Assembly: GCA_002390845.1 (NCBI GenBank)
Contig: DGQT01000040.1
Coordinates: 1 to 64,000, forward strand
DNA from: Chitinophagaceae bacterium UBA4407
Lineage (GTDB): Bacteria; Bacteroidota; Bacteroidia; Chitinophagales; Chitinophagaceae
Reading direction: 5' to 3'
Length of the DNA stretch: 64,000 nucleotides
Part shown: positions 1 to 9,865 of the stretch, one piece after another
Layout of the letters: each line of letters starts with the position of its first letter
How positions within the stretch are numbered: position 1 is the stretch's first letter
Made by a program: the position numbers and the translations under genes
Notes under the pieces: model-generated
The model's input: only the letters and a program-made list of their open reading frames with translations
Told to the model about the DNA's origin: nothing
The model's database searches: none

Positions 1-44
1 CGACGCAACGAAAGCTTAATTCATATTCTACTGCATGGCTCAAA
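1..44. repeat. Palindromic intergenic element, right part only (cut by window edge)
   Basis: The window opens inside a copy of the dispersed element: the inner end of the right arm (CGACGCAAC) is followed by the usual AAAGCTTAATTCATATTCTA stretch and a GGCTCAAA outer box. By analogy with the rest of the array this implies another minus-strand gene just left of the window, whose leader contains the other arm. Confidence 0.75.
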
Positions 45-45
45 A

Positions 46-121
46 ATGTCTGATTTAATGATCTCTGATGTTTGATTTAGAAAACAAGTCAAACATCTTT
101 AAATCAGACATCAGCCATCTC
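46..121. repeat. 3' tail repeat, copy A (TGTCTGATTTA hairpin)
   Basis: Near-identical copies lie at 7150-7225 and 36338-36411, each directly after the stop codon of a permease (1, 3 and 14). The copy contains an inverted pair, TGATGTTTGATTTA against TAAATCAGACATCA, around a loop of about 20 nt. It has no run of T, so it is not a standard terminator. Confidence 0.8.
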
Positions 122-2513
122 ACTCCGTTCTCAAGCTTTTTACAGGATTTGAAATGGCTGCCCTTACTGCCTGAAAACTTACCGTTATGAGTGCAATCAT
201 TATTACCAGAACAGCACCCGCAGCAAAAACCTGCCAGGTCAATGTAATTCTGTATGGGTAATTCTCCAGCCACTTGCTTGCAGCCCACCATACAAATGGT
301 ATAGCAATGAGTAAAGCAATGGCTACCAATTTTAAAAAATCTTTAGAGAGTATTGTTACCACGCTGCCAACAGATGCACCAAGCACCTTACGGATACCAA
401 TTTCTTTGGTGCGTTTTTCCGCTGATAATACTGACAAGCCAAATAATCCAATACAGGAAATGAATATCGTTAGCACAGCACTGAACAACATGATCTGTTT
501 CCATTTGGCTTCGGCTTCGTAGTTCTTTATGTTCTCTTCGTTTTTAAAAGCATAGCTGTAGGGATTTAATGGAAACAATTGTTTAAATGTTTGCTCAATC
601 TGTTTAAGGCTTGCGGTTTCACTATTGGGTTTTATTTTTATATAAGCCATTCCATACTGGTTACCGGCTTTCATTGTAAACAACTCCGGACCAATTTCCT
701 GGTTCAATGAATTGAAATGAAAATCTTTTACCACACCAATTACATTATATTTTTGATTGTTATACCAGAAATCTACAGTTTGCCCTATTGGGGTTTTCCA
801 TCCTGCTTTTTTTACAAAAGATTCATTTACCAAAACAGCATTAATGGAATCTGACGGGAATGCTGTTGAAAAATTTCTTCCCTGCAGCACAGGTATTTTT
901 AATAAGGGTATATATGTTTCATTAACGGTTTCATAAGTAAACTGTATGGTTGAATCTCCGTTCACTTTTGCTATAGTGCCCCACTGGCCACCATTCTTGG
1001 GCGCAACATCAACAATGTTTTGATTTTTAAGTAATTCATTTTTTAATAAGGCAACTTCATTTCGGGTAAGATTGTTCTTGTGTATGGTTACAAGATTGCT
1101 ATCATCGTATCCTAATTTTTCTGTAGTGAGATAATTAAATTGGGCCGATATAGTGAAGGTGGCAATAATCAAAAAAGATGCAAGTGAAAACTGCAATACA
1201 ACCAATGTCTTCTGTAAATAATTTTTTCCGCCAAGATTAAAACGGCTATACAACGTTTGCACGGGGTTATAACCCGATAATATGATTGCCGGATAAAAAC
1301 CTGAAAGTAGCGATGTGATTAAAAACAAAACGATATATGCAGCAATAAGCTTTGCATCGAATAAATAAGAAACGGCAAGCACTTTATTAGAAAGACTGTT
1401 AAATAATGGCAATACAAGTTGTACAAGCACAATGGCAAATACAAATGCAATCAGGCATAATAAAAACGACTCGCCCAGAAACTGCATAATCAATTGCTTT
1501 CTGTCGCCCCCAACAACTTTACGTATACCAATTTCTTTAGCGCGTTTTACAGAACGTGCTACGGTAAGGTTTACAAAATTGATGCACGCAATCAGCAATA
1601 TAAACAAGGCGATGCCCGAAAGAATATACGAGTACATTGGATTGCTTGCATCTGAAAGGCCATTTTGCGGAGGTAGCTCCACGCTCAAATGCATATCTGT
1701 AAAAGATTGTAAATGATATTGATTGTTACCCATTGGGCCGTACTGCCTGGTTAACTTTTCTTCAGCTTCTTTTGAGTCGGTAGCATAGTAGCGTTGTATT
1801 TTTGTTTCCAGCGCCGGCACATTCACTGCCGGTTCAATCACCACAAAAGTATTCAGGAAAAAGTTGAACCAGTTTTCGTTATTCGCACCTTCTGCCACAG
1901 GCATGTTTATCGGAACAAGCATTTCGAATTTTATGGAAGAATTTTGCGGACATTTTTTTGACACTGCAGTTACTTTATATGGAACAAAATCACTGTCATC
2001 TTTCAGCATGATTATTTTGCCCATTGCATCTGTTGTTCCAAACTGCTTCTTTGCAACATCTTCAGAAATTACTACTGAGTTAGGTTCTGCCAGGCAGGTT
2101 TTCGGGTCACCACTTAATAAAGGAAAAGAAAACACAGAAAAGAAACTGGAGTCTACTTTAAGCAGGTCCTGCGATTTTACTTCAGTGCCTGTTTTAATAT
2201 CTTCGTAACCACTTTGTACACGAACAAAAGTTTTTATGCCGGGTACATTTTTTGTAAAACGTGGCCCCTGCAAATAACCTGTATTACCATCTTTACGTCC
2301 GCCCTTTCCATCCTTTTCAATCTCCTGCGTTGTAATGCGGTAAATGTTTTGCACGTTTGCATGAAAGCGGTCGTAACTTATTTCATCTTTTACATAAAGC
2401 AGAATAAGCATTGCACATGCAAGCCCTATACTTAGCCCTGCAATATTTATGAATGCATAAACTTTATTCCTTGCCAGGTTGCGTAACGCAATGGTAAAAT
2501 AGTTTTTAAACAT
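120..2513 (-). CDS. Permease 1: duplicated FtsX/MacB-like ABC permease
   Basis: This is a 797-residue integral membrane protein and the last of the 14 paralogues in transcription order. A first membrane span lies at about residues 20-42. A MacB-type periplasmic core follows to about 280, then FtsX-domain spans from about 295. The cytoplasmic signature RAKEIGIRK is at 324-332. The second half repeats the plan, with RTKEIGIRK at 701-709 and the ending NPVKSLRTE. FtsX-domain permeases normally couple ATP hydrolysis by a separate ATPase to events in the periplasm; the substrate here is unknown. The start ATG is 76 bp downstream of a palindromic element. A nine-codon ATGAGTAAA micro-ORF precedes it. 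It probably shares a transcript with permease 2. Confidence 0.9.
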   Translation of the reverse strand: MFKNYFTIALRNLARNKVYAFINIAGLSIGLACAMLILLYVKDEISYDRFHANVQNIYRITTQEIEKDGKGGRKDGNTGYLQGPRFTKNVPGIKTFVRVQSGYEDIKTGTEVKSQDLLKVDSSFFSVFSFPLLSGDPKTCLAEPNSVVISEDVAKKQFGTTDAMGKIIMLKDDSDFVPYKVTAVSKKCPQNSSIKFEMLVPINMPVAEGANNENWFNFFLNTFVVIEPAVNVPALETKIQRYYATDSKEAEEKLTRQYGPMGNNQYHLQSFTDMHLSVELPPQNGLSDASNPMYSYILSGIALFILLIACINFVNLTVARSVKRAKEIGIRKVVGGDRKQLIMQFLGESFLLCLIAFVFAIVLVQLVLPLFNSLSNKVLAVSYLFDAKLIAAYIVLFLITSLLSGFYPAIILSGYNPVQTLYSRFNLGGKNYLQKTLVVLQFSLASFLIIATFTISAQFNYLTTEKLGYDDSNLVTIHKNNLTRNEVALLKNELLKNQNIVDVAPKNGGQWGTIAKVNGDSTIQFTYETVNETYIPLLKIPVLQGRNFSTAFPSDSINAVLVNESFVKKAGWKTPIGQTVDFWYNNQKYNVIGVVKDFHFNSLNQEIGPELFTMKAGNQYGMAYIKIKPNSETASLKQIEQTFKQLFPLNPYSYAFKNEENIKNYEAEAKWKQIMLFSAVLTIFISCIGLFGLSVLSAEKRTKEIGIRKVLGASVGSVVTILSKDFLKLVAIALLIAIPFVWWAASKWLENYPYRITLTWQVFAAGAVLVIMIALITVSFQAVRAAISNPVKSLRTE

Positions 2514-2588
2514 GGTGGTATATTGTAAATTGTAAGTATTATGTTTTAAATTTTTATGTACTTGGCATTTGCCCTTTACTCATCGCCT

Positions 2589-2687
2589 GTTGTGTCACTC
2601 ACTTGTACGTTCGGAATGCCATTCATCTTTCGCACCCGGGTGTATTTTGCTGCTGTACAATCCAACCGTACAAGAGTGCGACGCAAG
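2589..2687. repeat. Palindromic element with ~58 bp centre, upstream of permease 1
   Basis: The left arm is of the TCACTCA type and the right arm of the TCGCACTC type. The centre contains GTGTATTTTGCTGCTGTACA, closely similar to the centre of the copy at 38878-38990. An outer box AAGCCCGGTTCATAAA follows at about 2708. Confidence 0.85.
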
Positions 2688-2727
2688 AATGCTTAATTCA
2701 TATTCCTAAGCCCGGTTCATAAATTTT

Positions 2728-5160
2728 TTATTCACTCCTCAATGCTTTCACCGGATTCATCAACGCTGCTTTTATAGATTGAAAACTTATGGTTACCAAT
2801 GCAATTACAATTGCTGATAAAGCCGCAGCTGCAATCATCCACCAACTCATTGATATGCGGTAGGCAAAATCCTGCAACCATTTTGTCATAGCCCACCATG
2901 CAATGGGGGTTGCAATAACGATAGATAGAATAACGAGTTTTATAAAGTCTTTTGAAAGCATGGCAGTGATGCCGCTAACGCTTGCACCAAGAACTTTACG
3001 AATGCCAATTTCCTTGTTGCGCTGCTCTGCCATGAATGCTGATAAGGCAAATAAACCCAGACACGCAATAATTATGGCGAGTACTGCAAAACTGGTGAAG
3101 ATGGTTCCTGTGCGTTGTACATCTGCATACATGTTTGCAAAACTTTCATCTAAAAAAGTATAGCGTATGGGTTGATTGGGGGAAAAACTTTTCCACGCTG
3201 TTGATATATTGCCGATCACTGTTTTTACATCTGCTGTATTTACTTTAACCGAAATGATGGACGAGCTTTTGCCACCCAGTACAAGGCAAAGTGGCTCTAC
3301 ATCCTGCTTCATGGATTCGAAATTAAAATCTTCCATAACCCCAATCACAGTCCATGTTTCCCATCCATTTACAATACGCTGCCCTATTGGGTTTTTTAAT
3401 CCCATTTTAGCAGCCATTGTTTTATTAATGATAGTTGCCGACGAATCTGAAGCCATATCTTTTGAAAAATTCCTTCCTTCAATTACATGCATACCAAATG
3501 TTTGCATGTAATCATAATCAACCCTCCATTTCTGGCTGCCCACGCCCTGGTCTTCTTTTGTTTTTCCTTCTTTGTAAAAAGTGTTGCCATCTCTTTTAGT
3601 GCCCGTTACCGGCAGGTAATCACTAACAGAAACACTTTTTATTTGCGCTGATTTCAACAACTCATTTTTAAAGGCTTCCGTTTTATCACCAAGTGTGTTG
3701 GTGCCTTGTATCAGTAGTACCTGGTCTTTATCAAAACCAATTTTTTTGTTGAGCATATATTGCGTTTGGTTATAAATAACCAATGTGCCAATGATAAGAA
3801 TAATGGAAGTGGTAAATTGAAAAATAACCAGCCCGTTTCTTAGAAGAGAATTTTTTGATCCCCTGCTTGCCTGTCCTTTTAAAACATCAATTGGTTTAAA
3901 AGCAGACAGGTAAAATGAAGGATATAACCCCGCAACAACACCAATAATAACTGAAGCAAGTATCATTGATGGAAGCAGCCACCATTCAGTCCACGGAATA
4001 GCAATTGATTTTGCACAAAGCGTGTTGAAGTAAGGCAATAGCAAAATGGCGAGTATCATTCCAAGAACAAAAGATAAAACACTAAAGAGTAAAGACTCTG
4101 TTAGAAATTGCTGCACCAGCCCGCTACGGTGCGAGCCTACTACTTTTCTTAACCCAACTTCTTTTGCACGATTGGCTGATTTTGCTGTAGAAAGATTGAT
4201 GAAGTTGATACACGCAATTACAAGAATAAAAATTGCAATGCCGCCGAATAACCAAACAAACTTTATATCGCCTTTCTGCAATCCATCATTAATATCGGCA
4301 GAATAAAGATGCACAGATGAAATAGGTTGTGCAATAAGTTTAGCTTTTTCTGCAAAATTATCTGCGTCTTTATCCCCGCTTTGTTTCATCATGGGCAGGT
4401 AGTATTTTGTAAGAATCCCTTTTAGCTTGGTTTGAAATTTTGCAACATCAGTTCCGGGTTTCAATAAAACATACACAGGATAATTACTCGCTGACCATTG
4501 CGTTTGTTCGCCATCCCAAAGCTGGTAGCCCGTCATCGTTAAAAGAAAGCTGTAATGTATATGCGAAGTGGCAGGAAAATCCTCCATCACGCCACCAATT
4601 TTATAGATCCTGTTGTTATCATCATTAAGAATGATTGTTTTACCAACCGGGTTTTGATTGGGAAAATATTTATCGGCTTTACTTTTTGAAATCACTATTG
4701 TATTTGGTTCACTTAATGCATGCGCCCTGTCGCCATAAACCATAGGCACCTGCAAAATATCAAGCATGTCCTGGTCTGCATAAGAAAAGCCTGCTTCATA
4801 AGTGTTCTGCTGTTGGTCAGTAGTGCGCACCTGGTTACTGCCAGCGCAATAAAAAAGCGGTGCATCCATAAAGCGTCCGGCTTTTTCCACTTCGGGATAA
4901 TCTTCCCGCAAGGCTTTAGCCATCGGTGCCGGCCACGCTACACCGGTTTCAATTTTACCGTTGTTGTCATATTCGCCTGTTATCCTGTAAATGCGGTCGG
5001 CATTAGCCCACGACCTATCATAACTCAGTTCATCTTTTATGTATAAAGCAATTAGTAAACATGCAGCAATGCTTAATGCAAAGCCGCCAATCTTTACTGC
5101 AGAATACATTTTCTGCTTTGCCAATTGTCTTGCTGCGATTTTGAAATAATTTTTAAACAT
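2728..5160 (-). CDS. Permease 2: duplicated FtsX/MacB-like ABC permease
   Basis: This 810-residue member of the array has the same two-half layout. The first span is at about 20-42. The N-half signature RAKEVGLRK is at 331-339 and the C-half RNKEIGIRK at 714-722. It ends NPVKALRSE rather than the commoner SLRTE. It is one of three array genes with a promoter-like cassette: tandem dyads at 5380-5416 and a -24-like element at 5313-5329, about 170 bp before the ATG. I therefore infer that it starts a unit containing permeases 2 and 1. A nine-codon micro-ORF (MSKEQMLSA) lies in its leader. No ATPase gene is adjacent. Confidence 0.9.
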   Translation of the reverse strand: MFKNYFKIAARQLAKQKMYSAVKIGGFALSIAACLLIALYIKDELSYDRSWANADRIYRITGEYDNNGKIETGVAWPAPMAKALREDYPEVEKAGRFMDAPLFYCAGSNQVRTTDQQQNTYEAGFSYADQDMLDILQVPMVYGDRAHALSEPNTIVISKSKADKYFPNQNPVGKTIILNDDNNRIYKIGGVMEDFPATSHIHYSFLLTMTGYQLWDGEQTQWSASNYPVYVLLKPGTDVAKFQTKLKGILTKYYLPMMKQSGDKDADNFAEKAKLIAQPISSVHLYSADINDGLQKGDIKFVWLFGGIAIFILVIACINFINLSTAKSANRAKEVGLRKVVGSHRSGLVQQFLTESLLFSVLSFVLGMILAILLLPYFNTLCAKSIAIPWTEWWLLPSMILASVIIGVVAGLYPSFYLSAFKPIDVLKGQASRGSKNSLLRNGLVIFQFTTSIILIIGTLVIYNQTQYMLNKKIGFDKDQVLLIQGTNTLGDKTEAFKNELLKSAQIKSVSVSDYLPVTGTKRDGNTFYKEGKTKEDQGVGSQKWRVDYDYMQTFGMHVIEGRNFSKDMASDSSATIINKTMAAKMGLKNPIGQRIVNGWETWTVIGVMEDFNFESMKQDVEPLCLVLGGKSSSIISVKVNTADVKTVIGNISTAWKSFSPNQPIRYTFLDESFANMYADVQRTGTIFTSFAVLAIIIACLGLFALSAFMAEQRNKEIGIRKVLGASVSGITAMLSKDFIKLVILSIVIATPIAWWAMTKWLQDFAYRISMSWWMIAAAALSAIVIALVTISFQSIKAALMNPVKALRSE

Positions 5161-5312
5161 AAGAAAGTTATAAGTTGTAAATAATAGGTTTTAAGTTTCA
5201 TGCACTTAGCATTTGTTCTTTACTCATCTTCGTTGTGTCACTCACTTATACGTTCTGAAATATATTCAGCAAAAAAATACAGGGCACAAAATCAGCTGGA
5301 ACAATTTAATTT

Positions 5313-5329
5313 GTCAACGGTTGTGCCAA
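5313..5329 (-). promoter_or_regulatory. Sigma-54-like -24/-12 promoter candidate for permease 2
   Basis: On the minus strand the sequence reads TTGGCACAACCGTTGAC. The TGGCAC core and the five-base spacer to TTG fit the sigma-54 consensus TGGCAC-N5-TTGCW, but the near-invariant C of the -12 element is A. The same layout recurs at 28215-28231 and, more weakly, at 39055-39071. The use of sigma-54 is inference. Confidence 0.5.
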
Positions 5330-5379
5330 CTTCTAAACCATTGCTTTTAAATTGGTTAGAATAGTTGTAACCATTAAGC

Positions 5380-5416
5380 TGTTCGGTATCGTACACCTGA
5401 TGTTCGGTGACGGACA
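5380..5416 (-). promoter_or_regulatory. Tandem dyad operator (upstream activator type), permease 2
   Basis: Two 16-bp dyads, TGTTCGGTATCGTACA and TGTTCGGTGACGGACA, are separated by five bases (21-bp period, two helical turns). The near edge is exactly 51 bp from the first T of the TTGGCAC element, the same distance as at the two other sites in the window. The geometry fits the binding sites of a dimeric activator. Confidence 0.65.
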
Positions 5417-5525
5417 ATAACGTTGAACTATGCTGATGAATGTTATAACCGTACAAGGGAGTGACACAAGAGAAGCGTCATAGATTTTCATTAGCCCGGC
5501 TCAAAAAAATGTATTAAAAAAGAGG

Positions 5526-6956
5526 TTAGTGAATGAGGATTACGGTTCCTTTCATAGTGGTTACCACACCTGATTTTTTATACCTGCAATACCAGATAAA
5601 ACTATTCCACGAAGGCTGCAACTTGTTATTGAATCTGCCATCCCAACCTTTGAATGAATCGTTGGTTTCAAAAACTTTTTGCCCCCAGCGGTTGTACACC
5701 GTTAGCAGGTACTCTTCGAAAATGTAACTGGTTAGAATTTTGAAAAAATCATTTTTGCCATCGCCGTTGGGTGTGAATGCGGTGGGAAAATATACCTGGC
5801 AATCTTTTGCAGCAACCGTTGTGGCTTGTGTGGCAGAGCCGCAGGCATTGGTTACGGTAACGGTATAAGTACCGGCTGTTTTAACAGCATATTGGTTTTG
5901 TGTAGAACCATCCTGCCATAAGTAAGAAAGAAAATCGCCGGGCGAAAGTACCAGTGAATCACCGGTACAAAAACCTAAAGAGCCATCGAGTTCAGGTTGC
6001 GGCTTTGACACTACAGATAAATGCAAAATGCGAATACTGTCGCAACCATTGGCTGCTGTAAAGGTATCCACGTAAGTTCCTGCAAGCGTATAGCCAAGGT
6101 AAGACTGTCCTTCGCAAACAGATTGCATCAACGTTAAGATTGCTTTCGGCTTAACCAATAGATTTAAAGCTATTGTTGAATCGCAGCCGGCAGGTGTTCT
6201 GATGGTTTTAAAAGTGTAGCCGGGTTTGGTAATATTTTCATCGCCCAACCGGTAAGAATACCCTTCGCAAATACTATCAGATAAGTAAGTAGAAACACCT
6301 TGCGGAAACACTGTTGATGCCTGTATTAATATTCCTGTTTCCGGACCGCTTGAGGCAACTTCTATAACAAGTGTGTTATTGCCTGCCTGCCAGTTATGGC
6401 ACAATGAAACAGGTATCATTCCTTTTATATCTTCGCCTACAGCATGAAAAGGATCGGGCACCGGGATGATGCCGCCCAGGCTGGTGCTTTGAGGCACACC
6501 GTTTACGTAAATTTCATAAATAGAATTATCGGCCAGCAGGTCGAGGCTTAAACAGAAAGTACCTTCATCGTTATAGCTTTTATTGCAGGGCGTAAAGCAC
6601 GGAAGATCAAAACTCATTTTATAAAAGTAAGTATGGTCTCCGCCATGTGCACCAGATTGGTTAATAGAAATCCACGAACAATCCGGCCATGTGCTAACAT
6701 AATAATCCGGGGGCAGGTTGGCCATTTTTACTGCCGGCTCATACAATGCGTTAATGGAGTCTGTTGCTACCTGCCAGTTACGGTCTGCGGCTCCGTCGGG
6801 TAACCTGCCACCAGTACCATTTGATGCAGTATTAAATATCTGGTTTGAAGGTGGCGGACCATTTTGTACACTACACTGCGACCAAGTATTGTTATTCAAA
6901 AAAATGCTTAGAATAAAAACTGTTGAATGTTTTATGAATTGATATGACAAACTCAT
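5526..6956 (-). CDS. T9SS type B cargo protein (gliding-motility-associated C-terminal domain)
   Basis: This is a 476-residue exported protein. Its N-terminus is signal-peptide-like, with a hydrophobic stretch at about 9-20 ending near TWSQ. Residues ~40-230 form a domain I do not recognise. Two ~50-residue Cys-containing repeats follow (each C-E-G-x-S/Y ... GCDS), then a PKD/Ig-like segment. The C-terminal ~90 residues are the CHU_C/type B sorting domain, beginning FPTAFTPNGDGKNDFF and containing YNRWGQKVFE. The family is secreted through the type IX system and anchored at or released from the cell surface. It sits between permeases 2 and 3 on the same strand. The compact palindromic element is 94 bp before its ATG, so it is spaced like the permeases. 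Confidence 0.88.
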   Translation of the reverse strand: MSLSYQFIKHSTVFILSIFLNNNTWSQCSVQNGPPPSNQIFNTASNGTGGRLPDGAADRNWQVATDSINALYEPAVKMANLPPDYYVSTWPDCSWISINQSGAHGGDHTYFYKMSFDLPCFTPCNKSYNDEGTFCLSLDLLADNSIYEIYVNGVPQSTSLGGIIPVPDPFHAVGEDIKGMIPVSLCHNWQAGNNTLVIEVASSGPETGILIQASTVFPQGVSTYLSDSICEGYSYRLGDENITKPGYTFKTIRTPAGCDSTIALNLLVKPKAILTLMQSVCEGQSYLGYTLAGTYVDTFTAANGCDSIRILHLSVVSKPQPELDGSLGFCTGDSLVLSPGDFLSYLWQDGSTQNQYAVKTAGTYTVTVTNACGSATQATTVAAKDCQVYFPTAFTPNGDGKNDFFKILTSYIFEEYLLTVYNRWGQKVFETNDSFKGWDGRFNNKLQPSWNSFIWYCRYKKSGVVTTMKGTVILIH

Positions 6957-7049
6957 GAAGTAATAAAGTTATGGCCATATCGTGTATGGTAAATTTTAAT
7001 TCAAGAAAAGATATTTATTTTTCAGCGATAGTTTTTCATGGCATCGTTT

Positions 7050-7113
7050 GTTGTGTCACTCACTTGTACGTTCAGATCATTATTGAACAAAGCGTACAAG
7101 TGTGCGACGCAAC
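7050..7113. repeat. Compact palindromic element upstream of the T9SS cargo gene
   Basis: This is the 64-bp standard form: a TCACTCA-type left arm, the loop TTCAGATCATTATTGAA with its own TTCA/TGAA pairing, and a TCGCACAC-type right arm. Here the downstream gene is not a permease, which shows that the element marks position in the array rather than permease identity. Confidence 0.9.
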
Positions 7114-7149
7114 GAACGTTCAATTCTTATTCTATTGTTTGGCTCAAAA

Positions 7150-7225
7150 ATGTCTGATTTAATGATCTCTGATGTCTGATTTAAAAAACAAGTCAGACAC
7201 CTTTAAATCAGACATCAGCCATCTC
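7150..7225. repeat. 3' tail repeat, copy B
   Basis: This matches 46-121 and 36338-36411. The inverted pair TGATGTCTGATTTA / TAAATCAGACATCA is nearly perfect. It lies directly after permease 3. Confidence 0.8.
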
Positions 7226-9671
7226 ACTCCGTTCTTAAACTCTTTACCGGGTTTGCAATCGCTGCTTTTATTGCCCGGAAACTTATTGTTGCCAATGCAA
7301 TAATTATAGAAGCCGCGCCACCTGCAAAAAATATCCACCAACTGATATCAATACGGTAAACATAATCCTGCAACCATGTATTCATAAAATACCATGTAAG
7401 CGGTGTAGCAATTAAAAATGCAATTGAAATAAGTAGCACAAATTCTTTTGAGAATAAATAAACAATGTTTGCGGTGGTAGCTCCAAGCACCTTACGAATA
7501 CCAACTTCTTTTATTCGTTGTACTGCCATGAATGAGGCTAACCCATACAAGCCAAGACAGCTAAGGAATATAGCGATTGCTGCAAAAATTTTATACAACT
7601 GAGCTAATTGGTTTTCCTGTTTGTAAAAGCTTGCAATTTTATCGTCAAGAAACCTGTATTCATAAACAAAATTGGGAAATGTTTGCTCCCATATTGTTTT
7701 AACAGATTCCAGGGTAGCACTAATATTTTTCGTATCAAGTTTTAGTGTAGCCTGGCTGTACATGGTGTTGTTTGTGGTTATAAGCAATGGGGCCAGATCA
7801 TTGCGAAACGATCTGTCATTAAAATCTTTTAGTACACCAACAACAGGACATTTTATTTTATCGCCCCAAATGCTTATTTCTTTGTTTAGTATTTCTTCCG
7901 GTTTTTTAAAGCCTAAACTTTTCACCAGCGATTCGTTTACTAAAAACTCCTGTGTGTATTTGGAAGGTTGCAAATTTCTACCGGCTACCAGTTGTAATTT
8001 ATAGGCCGGTACATATCCGTTATCGGCAAATTTTGTAATTACTTTAAAATCTTCTTCTTTTATGGCATGGTTAAACTTGAATGTGCTCCATGTATCATTA
8101 CCATCTTCAACCGGTGTGTTGGAACTAAAGCTTACTGCCTGCACACCATTTACCTGCAATAACTTATTCTGTAAATAATCCAATTTGCTAATGCGCAGAC
8201 TATCTACACGAAAAGGAACATTTATAATGGCATCTTTATCAAAACCTAAAGGCTGATTCATAAAATAACTCATTTGCTGTATAATGATGAACGTGCCTAT
8301 AATCAGCGCCTGTGCAATGATGAACTGAAACACTACCAAGCCTCTTCTTAACGAAATTCCTTTTGCAGTGCTTGCAGTTATTTTACTTTTTAAAGCATTA
8401 ATTGGATTGAAACGAGATAGAATAATAGAAGGATAAAAACCGGCAAGTGCGGTTACAACGATTGTTACAGTTACAAGAAATAAAATAATAGCAGGATTGC
8501 TTAGTATGTTGAACGAAAGCGAAAGTTCTAACAATTGATTTACATAAGGCAATGCAAGCATGGTAATAACTGCTGCAAGTAGTACAGCACCTATAACTAT
8601 CAAAAATGTTTCTACTATAAATTGTAGTTGCAATTGAGATTTATTACTGCCCAACACTTTTCTTACGCCAACTTCCTTTGCACGGTTAACAGCCTGCGCA
8701 GTAGATAGGTTGATAAAGTTTACACAGGCAATTAACAGGATGAATGCCGCAATAAGCCATAATACATTTAGCAGCTGCCGGCTGATTGCTTTGTTACTGT
8801 AATTACCTGTTTGTGTATCATAATGCACGGCAGTTAATGGTTGTACAATATGGCTATCCTTGTTTTCTGGCGATTGAACCTTTGCAGAATATGCCCTTAG
8901 CTGCTGATTGAAATGATCAACAGAAACATTTTGCGGCAACATAATATAGCAACCAAAACCAGCATTTGTTCTATCCTCCCAATCGGTTGAGGTTGCCATA
9001 ATACTTCCGGTAAAACCTGTTCCATACGCCACAACTATTTTTAGCTGAAAGTCAGTATTAGCAGGTATGGTAGCAAGTATGCCCGATACTTTCAACACTT
9101 CAGTGCCATGTTCAAATAAATAGCCGCCCAATTCCAGCTTTATGGTTTTACCTATTGCTGTTTTCCAGTCGCCAAAATATTTTTCGGCCATCTCTTTAGT
9201 AAGCAATACATTGTTTGGTTCTTTTAAAGATTCGTACGAGCCTGAGAGCATTGGAAAATCAAACATTTTAAAGAATGAAGGTGCTGTAAAAAATACACCC
9301 TTGGCTTCTTTAAATGTTTTTACGGTTGTTCCGTTATCGTCTGGTATCAGCAACTGATCATCGTGGCTGGCAAAAATCGGGGCAATTTGCTCTATTTGAG
9401 GAAAACCCGTTTTCAATCCTTCGGGCATTGGAAACGGTACATCTTTCCCATAAGCCGTAGTTGCATCATCTGCATGATGATATTCAGTTAACACACGGTA
9501 TACACGATCTTTCTTGGTGTGAAAATCATCAAAGCCTGTTTGAAATTGTATGATGATAAAGATCATCATACAAACGGCAATACCAACCGCCAATCCGGCA
9601 ATGTTGATAATACTGTAACTCCTGTTGCGGGTTAAACTTCTGAATGCGGTTTTGAAATAATTTTTAAACAT
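7224..9671 (-). CDS. Permease 3: duplicated FtsX/MacB-like ABC permease
   Basis: This 815-residue protein has its first membrane span at about 20-42. The N-half signature RAKEVGVRK is at 330-338 and the C-half RIKEVGIRK at 719-727, and the ending is NPVKSLRTE. Its first periplasmic core, about residues 45-295, has a Cys at 241. The protein is not closest to permeases 1 or 14, yet it shares their 3' tail repeat, so the spacer history differs from the gene history. The start ATG is 78 bp from the compact palindromic element. Its leader carries ATGCCACAAAGAACA instead of the commoner ATGAGTAAAGAACAA. It is inferred to lie near the end of the permease 10-3 unit, with the cargo gene downstream. 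Confidence 0.9.
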   Translation of the reverse strand: MFKNYFKTAFRSLTRNRSYSIINIAGLAVGIAVCMMIFIIIQFQTGFDDFHTKKDRVYRVLTEYHHADDATTAYGKDVPFPMPEGLKTGFPQIEQIAPIFASHDDQLLIPDDNGTTVKTFKEAKGVFFTAPSFFKMFDFPMLSGSYESLKEPNNVLLTKEMAEKYFGDWKTAIGKTIKLELGGYLFEHGTEVLKVSGILATIPANTDFQLKIVVAYGTGFTGSIMATSTDWEDRTNAGFGCYIMLPQNVSVDHFNQQLRAYSAKVQSPENKDSHIVQPLTAVHYDTQTGNYSNKAISRQLLNVLWLIAAFILLIACVNFINLSTAQAVNRAKEVGVRKVLGSNKSQLQLQFIVETFLIVIGAVLLAAVITMLALPYVNQLLELSLSFNILSNPAIILFLVTVTIVVTALAGFYPSIILSRFNPINALKSKITASTAKGISLRRGLVVFQFIIAQALIIGTFIIIQQMSYFMNQPLGFDKDAIINVPFRVDSLRISKLDYLQNKLLQVNGVQAVSFSSNTPVEDGNDTWSTFKFNHAIKEEDFKVITKFADNGYVPAYKLQLVAGRNLQPSKYTQEFLVNESLVKSLGFKKPEEILNKEISIWGDKIKCPVVGVLKDFNDRSFRNDLAPLLITTNNTMYSQATLKLDTKNISATLESVKTIWEQTFPNFVYEYRFLDDKIASFYKQENQLAQLYKIFAAIAIFLSCLGLYGLASFMAVQRIKEVGIRKVLGATTANIVYLFSKEFVLLISIAFLIATPLTWYFMNTWLQDYVYRIDISWWIFFAGGAASIIIALATISFRAIKAAIANPVKSLRTE

Positions 9672-9748
9672 GTAAAGCTATTTCTGATATATGATTTGTT
9701 AATGTCTGATTTTTATGTTGCCAACTTTTGTTCTTTGTGGCATCGCCT

Positions 9749-9812
9749 GTTGTGTCACTCACTTGTACGTTCAGATCATTATTGAACAAAGCGTACAAGT
9801 GTGCGACGCAAC
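9749..9812. repeat. Compact palindromic element upstream of permease 3
   Basis: This is a full 64-bp copy with the standard TTCAGATCATTATTGAA loop and a GGCATCGCC flank on the gene side. It lies 78 bp before the ATG. Confidence 0.9.
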
Positions 9813-9865
9813 AAAAGCTTAATATTTATTCTTTCGTTTGGTTCATAAAAAACACTACCGCCTTA

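Larger units (their letters stand above)
5232..5470. repeat. Long palindromic element carrying a promoter cassette (permease 2)
   Basis: The arms are TTGTGTCACTCACTTATACG and, about 198 bp away, CGTACAAGGGAGTGACACAA; unusually both are of the TCACTC type. The centre is homologous to that of the element at 28142-28361: both begin GAAATATATTCAGCAAAAAA and both contain the TTGGCAY element and tandem dyads. It fills most of the 365-bp gap 5161-5525, in which no gene is seen. Confidence 0.8.
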
